From positions 1-64,000 of the forward strand of contig JAYZDF010000121.1 in the NCBI GenBank assembly GCA_036337945.1: DNA of 64,000 nucleotides, given 5' to 3'. The translations under genes were made by a program, and so were the position numbers. The stretch comes from JAYZDF01 sp036337945 (GTDB taxonomy: Bacteria; Myxococcota; Kuafuiibacteriia; Kuafuiibacteriales; Kuafuiibacteriaceae). A model generated the notes under the pieces. That model worked only from the letters and a program-made list of their open reading frames with translations, was not told where the DNA came from and did not search any database. Of the stretch, positions 43,482 to 51,753 are shown in pieces. How positions within the stretch are numbered: the stretch's first letter is position 1; every line of letters starts with the position of its first letter.

Positions 43482-43493
43482 CGACAACTGTGG

Positions 43494-43522
43494 TAATTAG
43501 GACGGCTGCGGGAGTTGGTCAA
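43494..43522 (-). promoter_or_regulatory. Promoter of the nuoEFJK operon
   Basis: Minus strand TTGACC (43522-43517), 17-base spacer, TAATTA (43499-43494). TTG 43487 follows six bases after the -10 box and ATG 43481 twelve bases after. No Shine-Dalgarno sequence is visible. Confidence 0.55.
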
Positions 43523-43567
43523 CTGTTGGCCCTCACCAGAATGCTAATATTCCTGACTTCTCTTGGC

Positions 43568-44197
43568 TTATATTGGGTGGACCCGAGTGAAGAGAAGTCC
43601 TATGAATGCAGAAAGCCCTAGAAAATATAAGGTCGCAAATAGAAGGCGCCCCCGTGGGCTCGGTCGTCTACTCTGAACACTTGCAAAAGCGGTATGAGTG
43701 AGGGTGGCAACAACGATCAGGTCAAACCCTAGCAAGATTACATATTTCGGGCAAAACAAGTAGCCTAAGCCAACGACCACGATGCCTGAAGCCAGAAGGG
43801 AAATCGCCTGCTGCGAAGGTCGCAATAAATTACGGCCAGATGCCAAAATCAAGACCCCGAAAACTAAGGCCAGTAGGACTCCCCAGAATCCTTGAAATTC
43901 GAAGGAATCCTCATTTCGGCGGCGTTCCCATCGTCGAACACGCCTTGAACCGAAATTTTCCCAACCTTTTTGCTCGCTCAGAGCCTCAGCCATCCTTTTG
44001 GCGCCACTCCAATCGCGATTGAGAGCCCTCTTTAGCATCTCAAACCGCATAAAACGCGGGTCTCCGGGCTGATTCGACGCGAACTCAACTTCAGCCGCCA
44101 CTAAAGCTGCCTCCTCAGCAGTTCGCAGAGTCTCAGCACCATCGTCTGCCAATAAAGTACAAACTAGAAATATTACGGCCGCGGGATTGGTCAGCAC
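43568..44197 (-). CDS. Membrane protein, signal-like N-terminus plus about four TM helices
   Basis: 209 residues. Hydrophobic N-terminus (AAVIFLVCTLLADD), a charged extracytoplasmic segment (~20-100), then four helices (GFWGVLLALVFGVLILASG; AISLLASGIVVVGLGYLF; KYVILLGFDLIVVATLTHTAFA; LLFATLYFLGLSAFIGLLF). No family recognised. Start GTG 44197 lies six bases after TATTAT (44209-44204) on the minus strand, another leaderless-type arrangement. Its start codon is 11 bases from the ATG of the divergent coiled-coil gene. Confidence 0.65.
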   Translation of the reverse strand: MLTNPAAVIFLVCTLLADDGAETLRTAEEAALVAAEVEFASNQPGDPRFMRFEMLKRALNRDWSGAKRMAEALSEQKGWENFGSRRVRRWERRRNEDSFEFQGFWGVLLALVFGVLILASGRNLLRPSQQAISLLASGIVVVGLGYLFCPKYVILLGFDLIVVATLTHTAFASVQSRRPSPRGRLLFATLYFLGLSAFIGLLFTRVHPI

Positions 44198-44208
44198 GGC
44201 TCAATAAT

Positions 44209-44937
44209 ATGCTAAGTTCTTCAGCAACGGTGGCAACTCGTACAAAAAAAGACGATGGAGGACTTTTCACTAATTCCAGCGATAGCTCGGGCGAGGAAGC
44301 TCGCAAGAAAGTCAAAGAGATTACGGACGACATCAAGCAGGTAGACCGAGACTTGGACCAATTACGTGCGCTGTATGAACTATACTTCATGGGCGTAGAA
44401 CGAACTGAGCCGATAGTTAATCGCGATAAAGTGCGGCGGAAGATTCGCGACTTACGAGACCTCAAAATCAATAATAACGGCATCAAATTCAAACTTCAGA
44501 CCCTTCAGGCGCGAATGATCTCATTCGAGAACTATTGGGGGCGAATCAAGAGGCAAAGAGAAGCTGGGACGTACCATCGAGATAAAGCCCGCGTGAAGAG
44601 GCGGATGAATCAAAGAGAACTCGAAGACCTCAGGGCTGCCGCCGGTCAAGAGCAGCCCAAAGCTAAAACTAGCCAAAAACCCGCCAAGAAATCATCTCGC
44701 CCCAGCGCTTCGTCTGCCGCCGACTTGACGGATAAAAAGCTGGAACAGATCTACAATGCCTATTCAACAGCGAAAAAACGCTGCGGGCAAAAAGTCGACG
44801 TGAGCCTGAATGATTTGTCTTCGAAACTCCGTCAACAAGTCCCTCGACTCCTAAAAAGTAGCGGGGCAAAACAGGTTGAATTCAAGATTGTCATCAAACA
44901 AGGCAAAGCTGTCCTCAAAGCAATTCCGAAGGGTTAG
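44209..44937 (+). CDS. Coiled-coil protein resembling the MXAN_5187 C-terminal family
   Basis: 242 residues. A heptad-rich helix (~25-75: EITDDIKQVDRDLDQLRALYELYFMG), the pattern VNRDKVRRKIRDLRDLKINNNGIKFKLQTLQARMISFENYWGRIKRQREAGTY (~75-125), then a Lys/Pro/Ser linker and a C-terminal module (KLEQIYNAYSTAKKRCGQ ... VEFKIVIKQGKAVLKA). This is the pattern I recall from myxobacterial MXAN_5187-type proteins of unknown function; it supports a Myxococcota origin. ATG 44209 is assumed; GTG 44230 is possible. Confidence 0.65.
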   Translation: MLSSSATVATRTKKDDGGLFTNSSDSSGEEARKKVKEITDDIKQVDRDLDQLRALYELYFMGVERTEPIVNRDKVRRKIRDLRDLKINNNGIKFKLQTLQARMISFENYWGRIKRQREAGTYHRDKARVKRRMNQRELEDLRAAAGQEQPKAKTSQKPAKKSSRPSASSAADLTDKKLEQIYNAYSTAKKRCGQKVDVSLNDLSSKLRQQVPRLLKSSGAKQVEFKIVIKQGKAVLKAIPKG

Positions 44938-45011
44938 CGAGGAATACCCTCTCAAAAATGCACTTCTTTAAAGATTCACGGCATCCCGTGGGCCAGAAGT
45001 ATCAAACGTCA

Positions 45012-45040
45012 TTGACAGCGTCTCGTCCTGTGCCTAGGCT
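45012..45040 (+). promoter_or_regulatory. Leaderless-type promoter of the ferredoxin gene
   Basis: TTGACA (45012-45017), 17-base spacer, TAGGCT (45035-45040), six bases, then GTG 45047. The spacing puts the transcription start at the start codon. Confidence 0.6.
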
Positions 45041-45046
45041 CTGGCC

Positions 45047-45601
45047 GTGGCTTACGTCATTGTAGAGGATTGTACCGGCTGTACCGCCTGCGTAAAACGC
45101 TGTCCCACCGACGCTATTCATGGGCGACGAAAGGGCTTGCACGACATCAACCCTGATCTGTGCATTGATTGTGGAGCTTGCGCGCCAGTCTGTTCCGATA
45201 ACGCCATCTTCAACAACTTGGGCATGCGAGTGATGTTCAAGAAGAAGAAAGAATGGCCATTGGCTTTCGTTGACGAAATCAATTGTGTTGGCTGCGAAAA
45301 ATGTGTTGATGAATGTCCATTTGACGCAATTTGGATCGCGAACCACCCGGTAGACGCATCATTCCACGGCGTATGCATTGTGGAAGCCAAAAAATGCACA
45401 GGATGCCGGATTTGCGAATGGGCTTGCCCCTATGACGCTATCTTCATTTATCCGAAGAATGAGGTTCCTGATTGGCTCCAGTCTTCATTTCTCCCGAGAG
45501 ATGACAGTCGAAGCGAAGAAATTGAATGGCGCAAATTCCGGACACCCGCCTTCGATTCCGATCAAGAAGAACAAGACGCAGCTGCTGCAGGCAACGAGTG
45601 A
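45047..45601 (+). CDS. Ferredoxin with four [4Fe-4S] motifs
   Basis: 184 residues. Four CX2CX2CX3C motifs: CTGCTACVKRC (9-19), CIDCGACAPVC (39-49), CVGCEKCVDEC (~82-92) and CTGCRICEWAC (~113-123), so up to four cubane clusters. The first two make a bacterial-type 2x[4Fe-4S] ferredoxin; the last two form a second such domain. The tail (~145-184) is acidic and cluster-free. It could be an electron carrier or adapter to a membrane complex; it is not NuoI by pattern. No Shine-Dalgarno sequence; the GTG start directly follows the promoter. A STAS gene overlaps its stop. Confidence 0.85.
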   Translation: MAYVIVEDCTGCTACVKRCPTDAIHGRRKGLHDINPDLCIDCGACAPVCSDNAIFNNLGMRVMFKKKKEWPLAFVDEINCVGCEKCVDECPFDAIWIANHPVDASFHGVCIVEAKKCTGCRICEWACPYDAIFIYPKNEVPDWLQSSFLPRDDSRSEEIEWRKFRTPAFDSDQEEQDAAAAGNE

Positions 45602-45906
45602 CACCCCTTTGTGTGAGCGGTCTTATTGATCGCGATATTGCCGCGCTACTTACAGAACAGCTCAGCGCAATTCACCCTGCAGACCGAGTAACGACAATCG
45701 ACTTTACAGAGGCCGATGTAGACGATGCAGTGGTTGTAACCACGCTAATTAAACTTCTTCGCGAGACGGCGAGTCGATTGACTCGACTTGAAGTTGTAGG
45801 TGCTCCTCAAACGATTGCTCATGGTCTGTATCGGGTCGGAGCCCTCGGACCAAATGCAAAACTAAAGCTTATCGACCCTCGAGAAGAAATAGGAACTTCC
45901 TCTTAG
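45598..45906 (+). CDS. STAS-domain protein
   Basis: 102 residues from GTG 45598, which overlaps the ferredoxin TGA as GTGA and therefore suggests coupled translation. LCVSGLIDRDIAALLTEQL, VTTIDFTEADVDDAVVVTTLIKLLRE and RLEVVGAPQTIAHGLYRVGAL give the alternating strands and helices of the STAS fold (anti-sigma-antagonist, MlaB, or transporter regulatory). The usual phosphorylatable Ser is replaced by Asp in the ADVDDA loop, so it may be constitutively in one state or bind a different partner. A longer frame starting at 45526 exists, but would lie inside the ferredoxin gene. Confidence 0.6.
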   Translation: MTPLCVSGLIDRDIAALLTEQLSAIHPADRVTTIDFTEADVDDAVVVTTLIKLLRETASRLTRLEVVGAPQTIAHGLYRVGALGPNAKLKLIDPREEIGTSS

Positions 45907-45923
45907 CACAAGAACTTATGGAA

Positions 45924-46475
45924 TTATCGTTCGGTTCTTTCGCGATTCGAAACATCTGTGACAGAGACCGACGGATAAGCCGCCGTGAGTACAGGTTGAA
46001 GTCGAATCCAGTCATTTGGCGAGACAAAGGTTGCTATCATGACAATAACTTCACCTCTTTCTATCGTGACAATCTCACCATTTTCTCTACCTGTAATTTG
46101 AAACCGGGTGGCCCTCTCACCTCGATGAGGCTTGATCCCGTGAACGTCTATCGCCGAAGGCGGTGACGGAACAGACCCTGGATGTCTCTTCTTGAGACGT
46201 TGCAAAAAGACACCTAATTGAGACGGGTGAGACGCCAATCCTACGAAAATTTCGCCTTCACCTTTTGGACCAAACAAGAAAATCGAGCGACTGTTGTTTT
46301 CGGGGTCTCCAGTCCATCCCTTTGGAAGCGCGACCCGCACAATCTTGTTCATTGAAGGCAAATCCTTGGTTGCGCGATGCTTGATAGAGAGCTCAGTTAG
46401 TACAAGTTCTGGCGGGGCAGCCTGCGGAGATGCGATTACAAGTCCCGAAAATAAAAAAGCCAGTGCCAATTGCAT
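45924..46475 (-). CDS. Secreted unknown protein
   Basis: 183 residues. Signal peptide (MQLALAFLFSGLVIASPQAAPP, cleavage after ~18-20). The mature part is beta-rich: KIVRVALPKGWTGDPENNSRSIFLFGPKGEGEIFVGLASHPSQLGVFLQRL, ending in a short helix. This resembles small periplasmic proteins of the DUF1795 or PsbP type only loosely. ATG 46475 sits seven bases after CATAAG with TTGAGA upstream. The STAS gene converges, with 17 bases between the stops. Confidence 0.6.
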   Translation of the reverse strand: MQLALAFLFSGLVIASPQAAPPELVLTELSIKHRATKDLPSMNKIVRVALPKGWTGDPENNSRSIFLFGPKGEGEIFVGLASHPSQLGVFLQRLKKRHPGSVPSPPSAIDVHGIKPHRGERATRFQITGRENGEIVTIERGEVIVMIATFVSPNDWIRLQPVLTAAYPSVSVTDVSNRERTER

Positions 46476-46482
46476 ATGACCA

Positions 46483-46512
46483 CTTATGACACGCTACGCC
46501 GTATCATCTCAA
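46483..46512 (-). promoter_or_regulatory. Leaderless-type promoter of the secreted unknown gene
   Basis: Minus strand TTGAGA (46512-46507), 18-base spacer, CATAAG (46488-46483), seven bases, then ATG 46475. Confidence 0.4.
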
Positions 46513-46560
46513 GTTTTCTCACTTTCCTGGTGGTTCCAATTGGCCAATCAAGAGGAATTT

Positions 46561-47022
46561 TTGTATGTCTGGACTGTGGGCACCTTACACGAAAAAATAT
46601 GTAATGAAGAGAACCGTGCATCCGTCGTCAGAGACGCAGCCGCACTCGTCAGCGACGAAGTGAAAAGCAAATCAGGTTTGAGTGGCGTTGCCATCAAAAC
46701 CGCTTTCAAAGCGGTTAGCAAAGTCAGCCCTAGCCTCGTAGAAAGCGTGGTAGATAACCTCCTCGACAAATTTGTGGTCAAGCTCGAGCCGTTCTTCACC
46801 GAATGGGACGAGGGAGGTCGTCAAGGAAGTTTCGAGAGCTTTCTTTCCGGGCAAAGCAATAAAGTAGCCAATGCCCTACTTTCGGTGACCGATGACCGAG
46901 CAAGAACAGTCGACAATAAAGTACTAAAGAAATCTTACAGTTCTCTTAGACCTCAGGGAGAGAAGAACGTCCAAGCTGCTATCCCAGGCCTTGGCCGCCT
47001 TCTTGATAGATATCTCAAATAA
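46561..47022 (+). CDS. DUF6918-like unknown protein
   Basis: About 153 residues. TLHEKICNEENRASVVRDAAALVSDEVKSKSGLSGVAIKTAFKAVSKVSPSLVESVVDNLLDKF follows a pattern I recall from a DUF (6918) common in Actinobacteria and some Myxococcota: a short N-terminus, an alpha-helical body with KSGLSG, then a region of PFF..W. The C-terminus (DRARTVDNKVLKKSYSSLRPQGEKNVQAAIPGLGRLLDRYL) is helical. The frame opens at 46486, but AGAGGA five bases before TTG 46561 favours this start; GTG 46576 is also possible. Function unknown. Confidence 0.55.
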   Translation: MYVWTVGTLHEKICNEENRASVVRDAAALVSDEVKSKSGLSGVAIKTAFKAVSKVSPSLVESVVDNLLDKFVVKLEPFFTEWDEGGRQGSFESFLSGQSNKVANALLSVTDDRARTVDNKVLKKSYSSLRPQGEKNVQAAIPGLGRLLDRYLK

Positions 47023-47025
47023 ACT

Positions 47026-48564
47026 TCACGTCATTATCCCAATCACGCAGGCCGTCATGAAAGCGGCCAATGTTCCACCTATCATCGCTCTCAATCCAAT
47101 CTTGGCTAAATCGCTTCTTCTTTCCGGAGCCATTGGCGCTATGCCTCCAATCTGAACAGCAATCGATGAAAAATTAGCGAAACCACAGAGAGCATAAACA
47201 GAAATAACGAGGGAGCGGTGCTGAAGCTCTGCGGCCATTCCACCGAGTTGCAAATAGGCGAAGAACTCATTTAGGACCGTTTTCATTCCCAACAAAGAGC
47301 CTACAGCCTGGCAATCAATCCACGGAACCCCCATGACCCACGCGAGCGGTGCCAAAAGAAAACCTAATATTTGCTGAAGAGACACTCCGTCAAAGCCGAT
47401 CAGAGAAAAGCCCCAGCCAACTAAGCCATTGAACATGGCGATGAGAGCGATAAACGCCAACAGCATTGCGCCTACATTCAGCGCAAGTTTCAGGCCCTCA
47501 CCGGCACCGCGAGCGGCTGCATCTATGACGTTAGCATCCTCCGATTTGAGATCTAACTTTAGGGACCCGTAGGTTTCTGATTCTGTGGGGTCCACTTCTG
47601 GGATAATAATTTTGGCGATGACCAATGCTGCCGGCGCACTCATGATCGATGCACAGAGCAAATGACCCGCGATATCGGGGAAGACTCCCTGTAAAATCCC
47701 AACATACGCGACCATCACGCCGCCAGCAACGGTTGCAAAGCCACCCGTCATGATCGCCATCAGCTCACTCTCGGTCATTCCTTTTACAAATGGCCGGACA
47801 AGCAAAGGAGCCTCCGTTTGACCCACAAATATATTACCTGCCGCCGAAAGCGTTTCAGACCCACTCGTCTTCATCGTTCTCTGCATTACTTGGGCGATCA
47901 CTCGCACCAGAAATTGCATGACACCAAGGTGATACAGAACAGCCATGAAGGAGGAAAAGAATATGATTGTCGGGAGTACACCGAACGCAAAATAAGCGCC
48001 GATTGGGGCCCACATCCATTGCCCATTGGGCGGTGCCACAGGACCCATCTTTGCATTACCAATCCACGTTGCGCTGGCCTCGTTACCCATAGGAATGACC
48101 GAAGGACCTACAGGAACATTATTTTGCACCGCTAGGTTTCCGAACAGGAACGTGGAACCTTCTGCGGTAAAGTTCAGCAGCTGGGTTACTATCGTATTGA
48201 AAAAATCGAAAAACACATACCCCGGAGGACTCAGCGCGATGAGCCCTAATGTCACTTGAATTGAGACGCCAATGAGAACGAGACGCCAGCTTACGTGCTT
48301 TTTCTTTTTAGATATCAGGAAGGCAATGAAGACCATGACGAAAAGCCCGAAAGCACTTCGAGCCCGGCCGAACCAGTCAGCTTCTGTATTCTTGCGTTTC
48401 AGTTCAGTCAAAGACACCGTTGCTGCAGCCTGATTACTTGCTTTTTGTGCCGCGACCGCTGCAGTCGAGCTGGTCGCAGTTGAGCTGCTCGAGGTCTGGG
48501 CGAAAGATGTGCCACCCAACGTCAACAACAGCGCCATCAAAGCAATCAGGAAACCAGGACGCAT
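47026..48564 (-). CDS. Concentrative nucleoside transporter (NupC/CNT family)
   Basis: 512 residues. An unusual N-terminus with a signal-like hydrophobic stretch (FLIALMALLLTLGGTSFAQ) and a Ser/Thr/Ala linker, then the CNT core: VFIAFLISKKKKHVSW (~75), FVGQTEAPLLVRPFVKGMTESELMAIMTGGFATVAGGVMVAYV (~235-275, nucleoside and sodium site), and LGMKTVLNEFFAYLQLGGM and YALCGFANFSSIAVQIGGIAPMAPERR (~425-480). Imports nucleosides with Na+ or H+. ATG 48564 follows TATGAT by eight bases. AGGAGA directly abuts the ATG and is too close to be a good Shine-Dalgarno. Confidence 0.93.
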   Translation of the reverse strand: MRPGFLIALMALLLTLGGTSFAQTSSSSTATSSTAAVAAQKASNQAAATVSLTELKRKNTEADWFGRARSAFGLFVMVFIAFLISKKKKHVSWRLVLIGVSIQVTLGLIALSPPGYVFFDFFNTIVTQLLNFTAEGSTFLFGNLAVQNNVPVGPSVIPMGNEASATWIGNAKMGPVAPPNGQWMWAPIGAYFAFGVLPTIIFFSSFMAVLYHLGVMQFLVRVIAQVMQRTMKTSGSETLSAAGNIFVGQTEAPLLVRPFVKGMTESELMAIMTGGFATVAGGVMVAYVGILQGVFPDIAGHLLCASIMSAPAALVIAKIIIPEVDPTESETYGSLKLDLKSEDANVIDAAARGAGEGLKLALNVGAMLLAFIALIAMFNGLVGWGFSLIGFDGVSLQQILGFLLAPLAWVMGVPWIDCQAVGSLLGMKTVLNEFFAYLQLGGMAAELQHRSLVISVYALCGFANFSSIAVQIGGIAPMAPERRSDLAKIGLRAMIGGTLAAFMTACVIGIMT

Positions 48565-48622
48565 TCTCCTGAATCATAGAAGTCCAAGTTTTGGGCCCTA
48601 CGTCAACGTCCCCATAAAGGAG

Positions 48623-50653
48623 TTACGCGTTTTCGAGCGCTTTTCTGAGTTTCTCGACCCTCTCAGCAAGTCTTCGACGTTTTGCACGAAATTCAGTTCG
48701 AGGAAGGGACTGATTAAAGCGAACCTGTTGGTATTCCGAGACGATTTCAGTGGCAAGCGGTTTAGCTGAAAGCGGCACGTTCGACAGAAGAACCTCTAAA
48801 GTGTCGCTGCTATATTTAGCTCCACCCAAAAGCAGTCTTAATTTTAGACCAATGTACTGAAGTTGCCGCCGTCGACGACGCAGGAGAATATAAACCAGGC
48901 TACAAATTGAAAGAAATAGAGCGACGGGTAAAAGCAGTAGAAACCGGGTTGATTTTTCAGACTCCTCCGAAAAAAATGATGCACTTTCATTTTCTCCTCG
49001 CGACCAGGCACGAGCATATTTTGCGGCCCGTATCGCTACGCTCACAACATTGTGTTTGCTCTCGTAATCAATCACGTTGTCGTACCAAAGACGATTTAGA
49101 GTATCGTAAATATCACTGATGACCGTAGCTAAGTCCCTCTTATTTGACCTTTGCCTCATATCTGCAGGCGTAGCATCGAACCATCTCCAGCCCTTCTCCG
49201 GGATATACGCTTCTACCCAAGCATGTGCATCACCGCCGGTAAAACCAAGATAGTTACCGATTTCGTTATAGTGGCCGCCATAATACCCGCTTGCTATTCG
49301 AGCTTGAACACCGGACAGCCGAAGCAATATTGCCACAGCCCCAGCATAGAGTTCACAATGACCTTTCTTCCCCTCAAAAAGAAATCGAACCAATGGGTCG
49401 TCGTGCTCCCCTTCGAGTGGCTCTAAGCTATACGTGAAGCCAGAATCGAAGTGAGCCAAGACTGCACGAACTTTTTCGAGTTCAGTCATTCTGTCTTCTG
49501 TAAGCTGTTTTGCAAGTTGTCTAACCCGAGGGCTAAGGGAGTCAGGTACAGACAACAATCGGTCCTTTTGAGATTCACGGTACCCTCTTGGGATTGAAGC
49601 TCGCGTCGATTCCTTTGCGAGGTCGACAGTAATCTCAAATTCGATTTCCTTTCCCGCCGAAGCAGTCCAAGACCCATTCAAGGTTTCAAAGATCTGTCGT
49701 TCCAAGACTCTTGCAGCTTATTGTCGTCCTAAGTGTGGCACTGCTGCTGCTACACCGATACGCGGGCGTTTCACAACGACCCTGACACCTTGCGTGGGGT
49801 CTCGTTGGTTTTTCGTTGGTGCGGGATGACGAAATACGCCCCGAACTTGATTCGACCACGATTTACCGTCAAACTCATCTAATGCGTACATTCGAGCATA
49901 TAAGCCGGGAAGTTGATCTTGCTCAGACTCAGATAAGTGCTCTACTCGAACGACCACTTGGGTATCTGATTGTCCCGATACCCCTCCAGTCGTAAGACTC
50001 ATACTGTCCGGGACCCCGCCAAATTGTACGAACGCGCCCGCGCCAAGCATCGGCAGGAACGTAAAACGAGGAAGGATGGAAACTGCAGTGAATCCGAGCC
50101 CCGTAAAGACCAATCCAGCCGCGGCGAGCTTACGTAGCCCTCGAGGTCTAGGAAGTTTGAGAACCGCCTGATAGGCATGTTCGTCGCGACTTTCTTCCGA
50201 AATTCCGATGATTGTGCTCATCCACATGGCCATCAATAATGACGGTACAAAAACAAACAGGAGTACGGCGAATTCAAACCCCGGAGTTACCGTGGTTGCA
50301 GCTGCAAATAAAATTGACGCCGAGACGAGCACGAAAAAATCATCACGGCGTCCAGCTCTCAATACGTATCGGTTAAAAATTCCCAGCATCAACACGAACA
50401 GCACGGAGTCAATCCGACTGGTTTTGAACAAACTGATAGCGAGTACGAGCCCAGCTACGGTGAGAACATGAACTGTAATGGTCTTAACTCGTCCATGAAT
50501 ACGTTCGTACAGAAAACGAACAAAAAACATCATGATCGTGATTAGTCCGGCACCCGCAGATAAGAGAAATGTCGAACCAGACATAATCCCAACAACACCA
50601 AGGCATGCAACCCCTGTAAGGCTGACCTCGTGGACGCGGCGAACCGTTAGCAC
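48623..50653 (-). pseudogene. tgpA-like DUF3488/transglutaminase gene interrupted by one in-frame TAA
   Basis: One continuous reading frame, split by a single TAA at 49720-49718. The first part (~311 residues, 50653-49718) is the DUF3488 membrane domain with about six helices and ends in the periplasmic loop. The second part (from TTG 49705 or by reading on) has the transglutaminase triad Cys in GKKGHCELYAG, His in GDAHAWVEAY, Asp in FDATPADM, then one TM helix (LLLLPVALFLSICSLVYILL) and a basic cytoplasmic tail. Alone, the second part has no N-terminal membrane signal, so its periplasmic domain would stay in the cytoplasm. GTG 50653 has GGAAGGAG eight bases upstream and overlaps the DUF58 stop. 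Either a nonsense mutation, a sequencing error, or stop readthrough. Confidence 0.75.
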
Positions 50654-51753
50654 AGAGAGACAGCTCCTTCCGCAGATACAACGCACGCGTCATACTCCTC
50701 AGATAAGACCGGACCTTGGGCAGGTAGCAACCAAAGACAGTCATGAGCTAAATTGTCACGGCTGCAAGAAAAAGTCTCGGGAGTGAGTAGTGCTATTTCG
50801 TCAAGTAATTGCTCTGTTTGGTAGACCGCTGGAGAAAAACGTTTATTTCCAATGTATAAGCCGACGCGGTAACCGCTCTTTGCCCAGTGTAGAATTGTCT
50901 CGCAGGCAATTTCCAGCACGCGTTCATTTGGTTCATGACTTGCTTTTGCTTTGAGAAGAACACCCAGCCACGCTTGAGGTCTTTCTTGTTTTTCCCTTTC
51001 AACTACGACGTCACGACCTAGGGTCTGACTCCGTTTTGCATGAACACGATTCGGTGCATCAAACTCCGTCTTCTCTCGAAGCCCGTATAGATCATCACCC
51101 TGTCCTTGTAATTGTGTTCTTCCAGCCTTCTTACTTTTGCCCGCCGGAGCAGCCAAAATGTCCGGAACATCGACCGCCTGCGGCCACACAATGACTCGAT
51201 GCTCAAATTGAAGGGACTTAGATTTGGTAAGAAGTCCAAAAGGATAAATTGTGCTTAACTCTAAAGAATTGAGTTTTTTAAGTCCTCGTGAACTAAAAGT
51301 TCGTGATGCAACGACAGTTTCATGTTTATCCTCAATTCGAGGAAAGACAGCCGTCAGCAAGTTGGAGTGCGATAGGCGATCGGTCCAGCCACGCTCTTCC
51401 CTAATAACCAAACCAAAAGAAGGATTATCGCCGGGTTTGAACAGTTTGCGCTCAATTTGGATCCCAAAACGAGAGTTCTGACCAGCGCGCGCGTTTCCCA
51501 ACAACTGAACACCGATTTTTATCCCTCGTAGCGCCCTCTCAGACATAATGCCAGAAATGACAATGGCGCCTAAGCATGCCCCCAAGAGCAAAAACAGAAG
51601 ATTGTTCCCCGCATTGATCGCTGCCATCCCAAGAACAAAAGGAGCAAAAAAGGCGACCCAACCCGCTTTCGTCGGAAAAATCCGGCGTGGTGGACGTAAG
51701 CGTCGCACGACCTCAAAGAGCCACTTTCTCGCCGTGAGGATTCTAGCTCTCAT
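50647..51753 (-). CDS. DUF58-domain protein
   Basis: 368 residues, two N-terminal TM helices (GWVAFFAPFVLGMAAINAGNNLLFLLLGACLGAIVISGIM), a beta-rich region, and the DUF58 signature GDDLYGLREKTEFDAPNRVHAKRSQT (~230-255). Usual neighbour of MoxR ATPases and transglutaminase-like proteins, as here (moxR-DUF58-tgpA). The set is thought to act in envelope or protein-complex maturation. It overlaps moxR by four bases (ATGA). Confidence 0.88.
   Translation of the reverse strand: MRARILTARKWLFEVVRRLRPPRRIFPTKAGWVAFFAPFVLGMAAINAGNNLLFLLLGACLGAIVISGIMSERALRGIKIGVQLLGNARAGQNSRFGIQIERKLFKPGDNPSFGLVIREERGWTDRLSHSNLLTAVFPRIEDKHETVVASRTFSSRGLKKLNSLELSTIYPFGLLTKSKSLQFEHRVIVWPQAVDVPDILAAPAGKSKKAGRTQLQGQGDDLYGLREKTEFDAPNRVHAKRSQTLGRDVVVEREKQERPQAWLGVLLKAKASHEPNERVLEIACETILHWAKSGYRVGLYIGNKRFSPAVYQTEQLLDEIALLTPETFSCSRDNLAHDCLWLLPAQGPVLSEEYDACVVSAEGAVSLC

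Noticed and set aside
44198..44208. Second divergent bidirectional promoter between the 43568 and 44209 genes
   Set aside because: Only the minus strand has a good -10 (TATTAT); no plus-strand box fits the ATG at 44209, so a shared promoter cannot be supported.
45526..45597. Upstream extension of the STAS frame
   Set aside because: It lies in the ferredoxin gene in another phase and is rich in Arg; GTG 45598 gives a clean STAS start.
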